DNA of 64,000 nt from Hemileia vastatrix. Lineage: Eukaryota > Basidiomycota > Pucciniomycetes > Pucciniales > Zaghouaniaceae. Where the stretch lies: contig JASXTE010000016.1 of NCBI GenBank assembly GCA_030280995.1, positions 12,725,001-12,789,000 on the forward strand. Reading direction: 5' to 3'. Under the pieces are notes generated by a model that saw only the letters and a program-made list of their open reading frames with translations, was not told the DNA's origin and searched no databases. Position numbers and translations under genes: made by a program. Position 1 is the first letter of the stretch. Every line of letters starts with the position of its first letter. Shown here piece by piece: positions 62,272-64,000 of this stretch.

Positions 62272-63450
62272 TGTCTAGAAGAAGGTGGAAAGTTTAGGAA
62301 GAAGGAAAAGGACAAGAAGAGGACTAAGGGAAAAAAGAAGATAGAGGAAAAGAAAGAAGTTGACAATAAAGTAATGGGACTAATAGACAAAAAATATGAT
62401 GAGGGGTGAACAGGTTATAATAGTAAGTCTTTTATTTTTCTCTCTGCTCAATTATTAACTACAATTAATTAAATATTCTTAAAGAAAACTTTTAAAATTG
62501 TATTTAATATTTAAGGGAGCTGACGCGCCACTACAAATAATAAAATATAATGTATTTTTAACAATAAGAAGAGTAAGTGATGCAGAAAAAGGGGTTTACC
62601 AAAGGCCTTTTTATAGGCAATTGGACCTCTGGAGCGCTAAAAACGAGTATGTTAAAAATAGTAATAAGACAAAACAAGAAGATAAGAGAAAAGAATTGTA
62701 ACATAGTAATTGAGAGAGAAATATGAAACAAATAATTTTCCCACCATAGATTCCAAAATCAGTTAATTAATATAATGAGTAACTAAACAGCCCTGTGACA
62801 TAAGAACTACAGGAAAGAATAATTCAAAACAGGTATTACAATGTGTTTTCAGAGTTTTTAAGTGAAACAAATAAGATTTTTTGATGCAACAAAGTTTGTA
62901 ATCAAATTTAATTCAGTGTAAAGAAAAAAATAGTTAATTGTTTCAACTATGTAATTAAATAACTAGTTTAACTGAAACAAATTATTAATTCAAATTGAGA
63001 ATTTGAATACTATTTTATTAAATAAGTTTTTTTCATTTATTTAATATTTCATTCACACAATTAAGGGTCACAAAAGCGCCACTAATTATGGATAATAGTT
63101 TATATGAAAAGTTTTAGTTACATATTTAAATTAAAAATTTAATTTAATTACAATATAAAATAATTATAAGGACCTAATTATATTATAGAAATGTAATTAA
63201 TTATATATTTATTAAATACATAAAAAAGTGTCCCTTTACATGGAATATGATATTAAATAGATGTATTCTTAACTTATATGATAATAAAATTAATATAAAA
63301 TTTATTTTAATTATAAAATAAAATATTTATATAATATATTATGTAGTATAAATTTAATGTAAATACATAAATTTCAGTTATTATGTCCTCTTTTAATTTC
63401 AATAAATTTGTTTGTATATTTACTGGGCTCCTGGAACAGCCTAACTGACA
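62272..63450 (-). repeat. 3' LTR of another chromovirus, long-LTR subfamily
   Basis: Starts TGTCTAGAAGAAGG and ends CCTAACTGACA; homologous to 4540-5745 including GGCCTTTTTATAGGC (62604-62618), the probable TATA segment on the minus strand. It is followed by the polypurine tract and chromodomain of its element, so here it is a 3' LTR. Confidence 0.82.
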
Positions 63451-63656
63451 CTCCCTCACTCTAAAAAAAAATTAAAAAAATGCTATGATTTTTTCTTTTT
63501 ATACTTTTTTAACAGAGTAGGAAGGTTTGAAAGTTCTTTACCAGGTTTCCATGAATCATATTCAGATGACTTATTTTTATATCTTAGCAAATACTCAACA
63601 CCTTTTTCAGAAGTGACAATTCTATCATTCAGAATTTTATCAATTTTTGGAGTTTC
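63451..63656 (-). pseudogene. Polypurine tract and chromodomain fragment of chromovirus pol
   Basis: The minus strand AGAGTGAGGGAG (63451-63463) abuts the LTR. From about 63650 down to 63475 the frame reads KILNDRIVTSEKGVEYLLRYKNKSSEYDSW and ends LLKKYKKKKS-like, a chromodomain nearly matching the one at 49140-49300. Upstream pol is cut off at 63657 by a different sequence. Frame is open over this short stretch. Confidence 0.8.
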
Positions 63657-64000
63657 TGTCAGTATAGTCTAGTATATAAGTATGATATAATAGTGTTATT
63701 TTATGGTCCTACTACTTATTAATAAATGATTTAGTGATTAAACCTCAGGGGAAGACTAATAGAATAGTTATACTCAAATAAAACTCACAATACTTGGATT
63801 TAAATGCATGCTAGTGGTGGAAAATAGAAGAATAAAATATAGTTATAGCTTATATAAAGATAAAATCAATCTATAAGAGCTTTATAATATATTTCTGAAT
63901 GCTAATAATTGTATTGTAGTGGTTGTTTGAATTGTATTAATTGAATGATGATAATAAACCGTCAAAATCCCTTCTTACTTATACCCAAATCCACTGGAGT
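63657..64000. other. Start of another insertion, probably an LTR, running off the window
   Basis: Begins TGTCAGTATAGTC exactly where chromodomain homology ends. It contains a TATATAAAG segment near 63851-63860. No matching copy is in the window, so its class cannot be fixed; a TGTCA start suits an LTR. Confidence 0.4.

Noticed and set aside
1..64000. tRNA or rRNA genes
   Set aside because: The only tRNA-like sequence is the primer-binding site at 25185; no A box/B box pair or rRNA block was seen by eye.

Overview
The window is almost entirely transposable elements from a fungal nuclear genome. It is AT-rich, it shows fungal-style short introns (GTAAG..AG, 49-85 bp), Zn2Cys6-type cysteine spacing, a Ty3 lineage whose RT motif (FIDDGG, LGDIMGGYD) I associate with basidiomycetes, chromoviruses and PIF/Harbinger relics. 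A TE-bloated, AT-rich basidiomycete such as a rust fungus would fit; this is inference and the species cannot be fixed. I see no host single-copy gene, rRNA, tRNA or CRISPR array.

Layout. 1-3215 (-): 5' half of a Ty3-type element (LTR, gag, protease, start of RT), inserted into the gag of a chromovirus whose gag start, leader and 5' LTR follow at 3216-5745 (-). 5.9-12.25 kb: degraded PIF/Harbinger-type transposon genes around a 2.03-kb palindrome, with two CACTA-like MITEs (7196-7455, 11659-11919). 12.4-46.3 kb: a three-layer nest. The outer layer (element O, + strand) is a decayed Ty3 element with 5' LTR ending at 13225 and 3' LTR at 45193-46292. Inside its gag sits a related decayed element M (- strand, 13984-36890), and inside M's 5' LTR sits element Y (+ strand, 23972-36868), which looks intact and recent: two LTRs that appear alike apart from a one-base T-run difference, an open 869-codon gag-protease, an open 1439-codon pol reached by a -1 slippery site, a tRNA-Lys-type primer site, and a spliced antisense gene. 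46.3-58.3 kb: a decayed chromovirus (48309-57887, - strand) inserted into a cluster of strong short hairpins, with an older related LTR at 46.6-47.4 kb and a solo LTR of the O/M family inside its leader. 58.3-62.3 kb: AT-rich sequence with nothing recognised. 62.3-64 kb: chromovirus 3' LTR and chromodomain, cut by another insertion at 63657.

Most notable. The Y/O/M lineage carries (1) dozens of copies of a tiny hairpin (4-bp stem, 6-base loop, then TAAACTG) in both coding and non-coding parts, with stems that covary; (2) a 3' non-coding region of larger hairpins with compensatory changes between families; and (3) an antisense gene for a small protein with exact Zn2Cys6 cysteine spacing and an intron conserved in position and phase. 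The chromoviruses carry a sense-strand intron near the gag start, conserved in two copies. Together these suggest retroelements with an unusually rich RNA-structure and splicing layer. All functional statements about them are inference.
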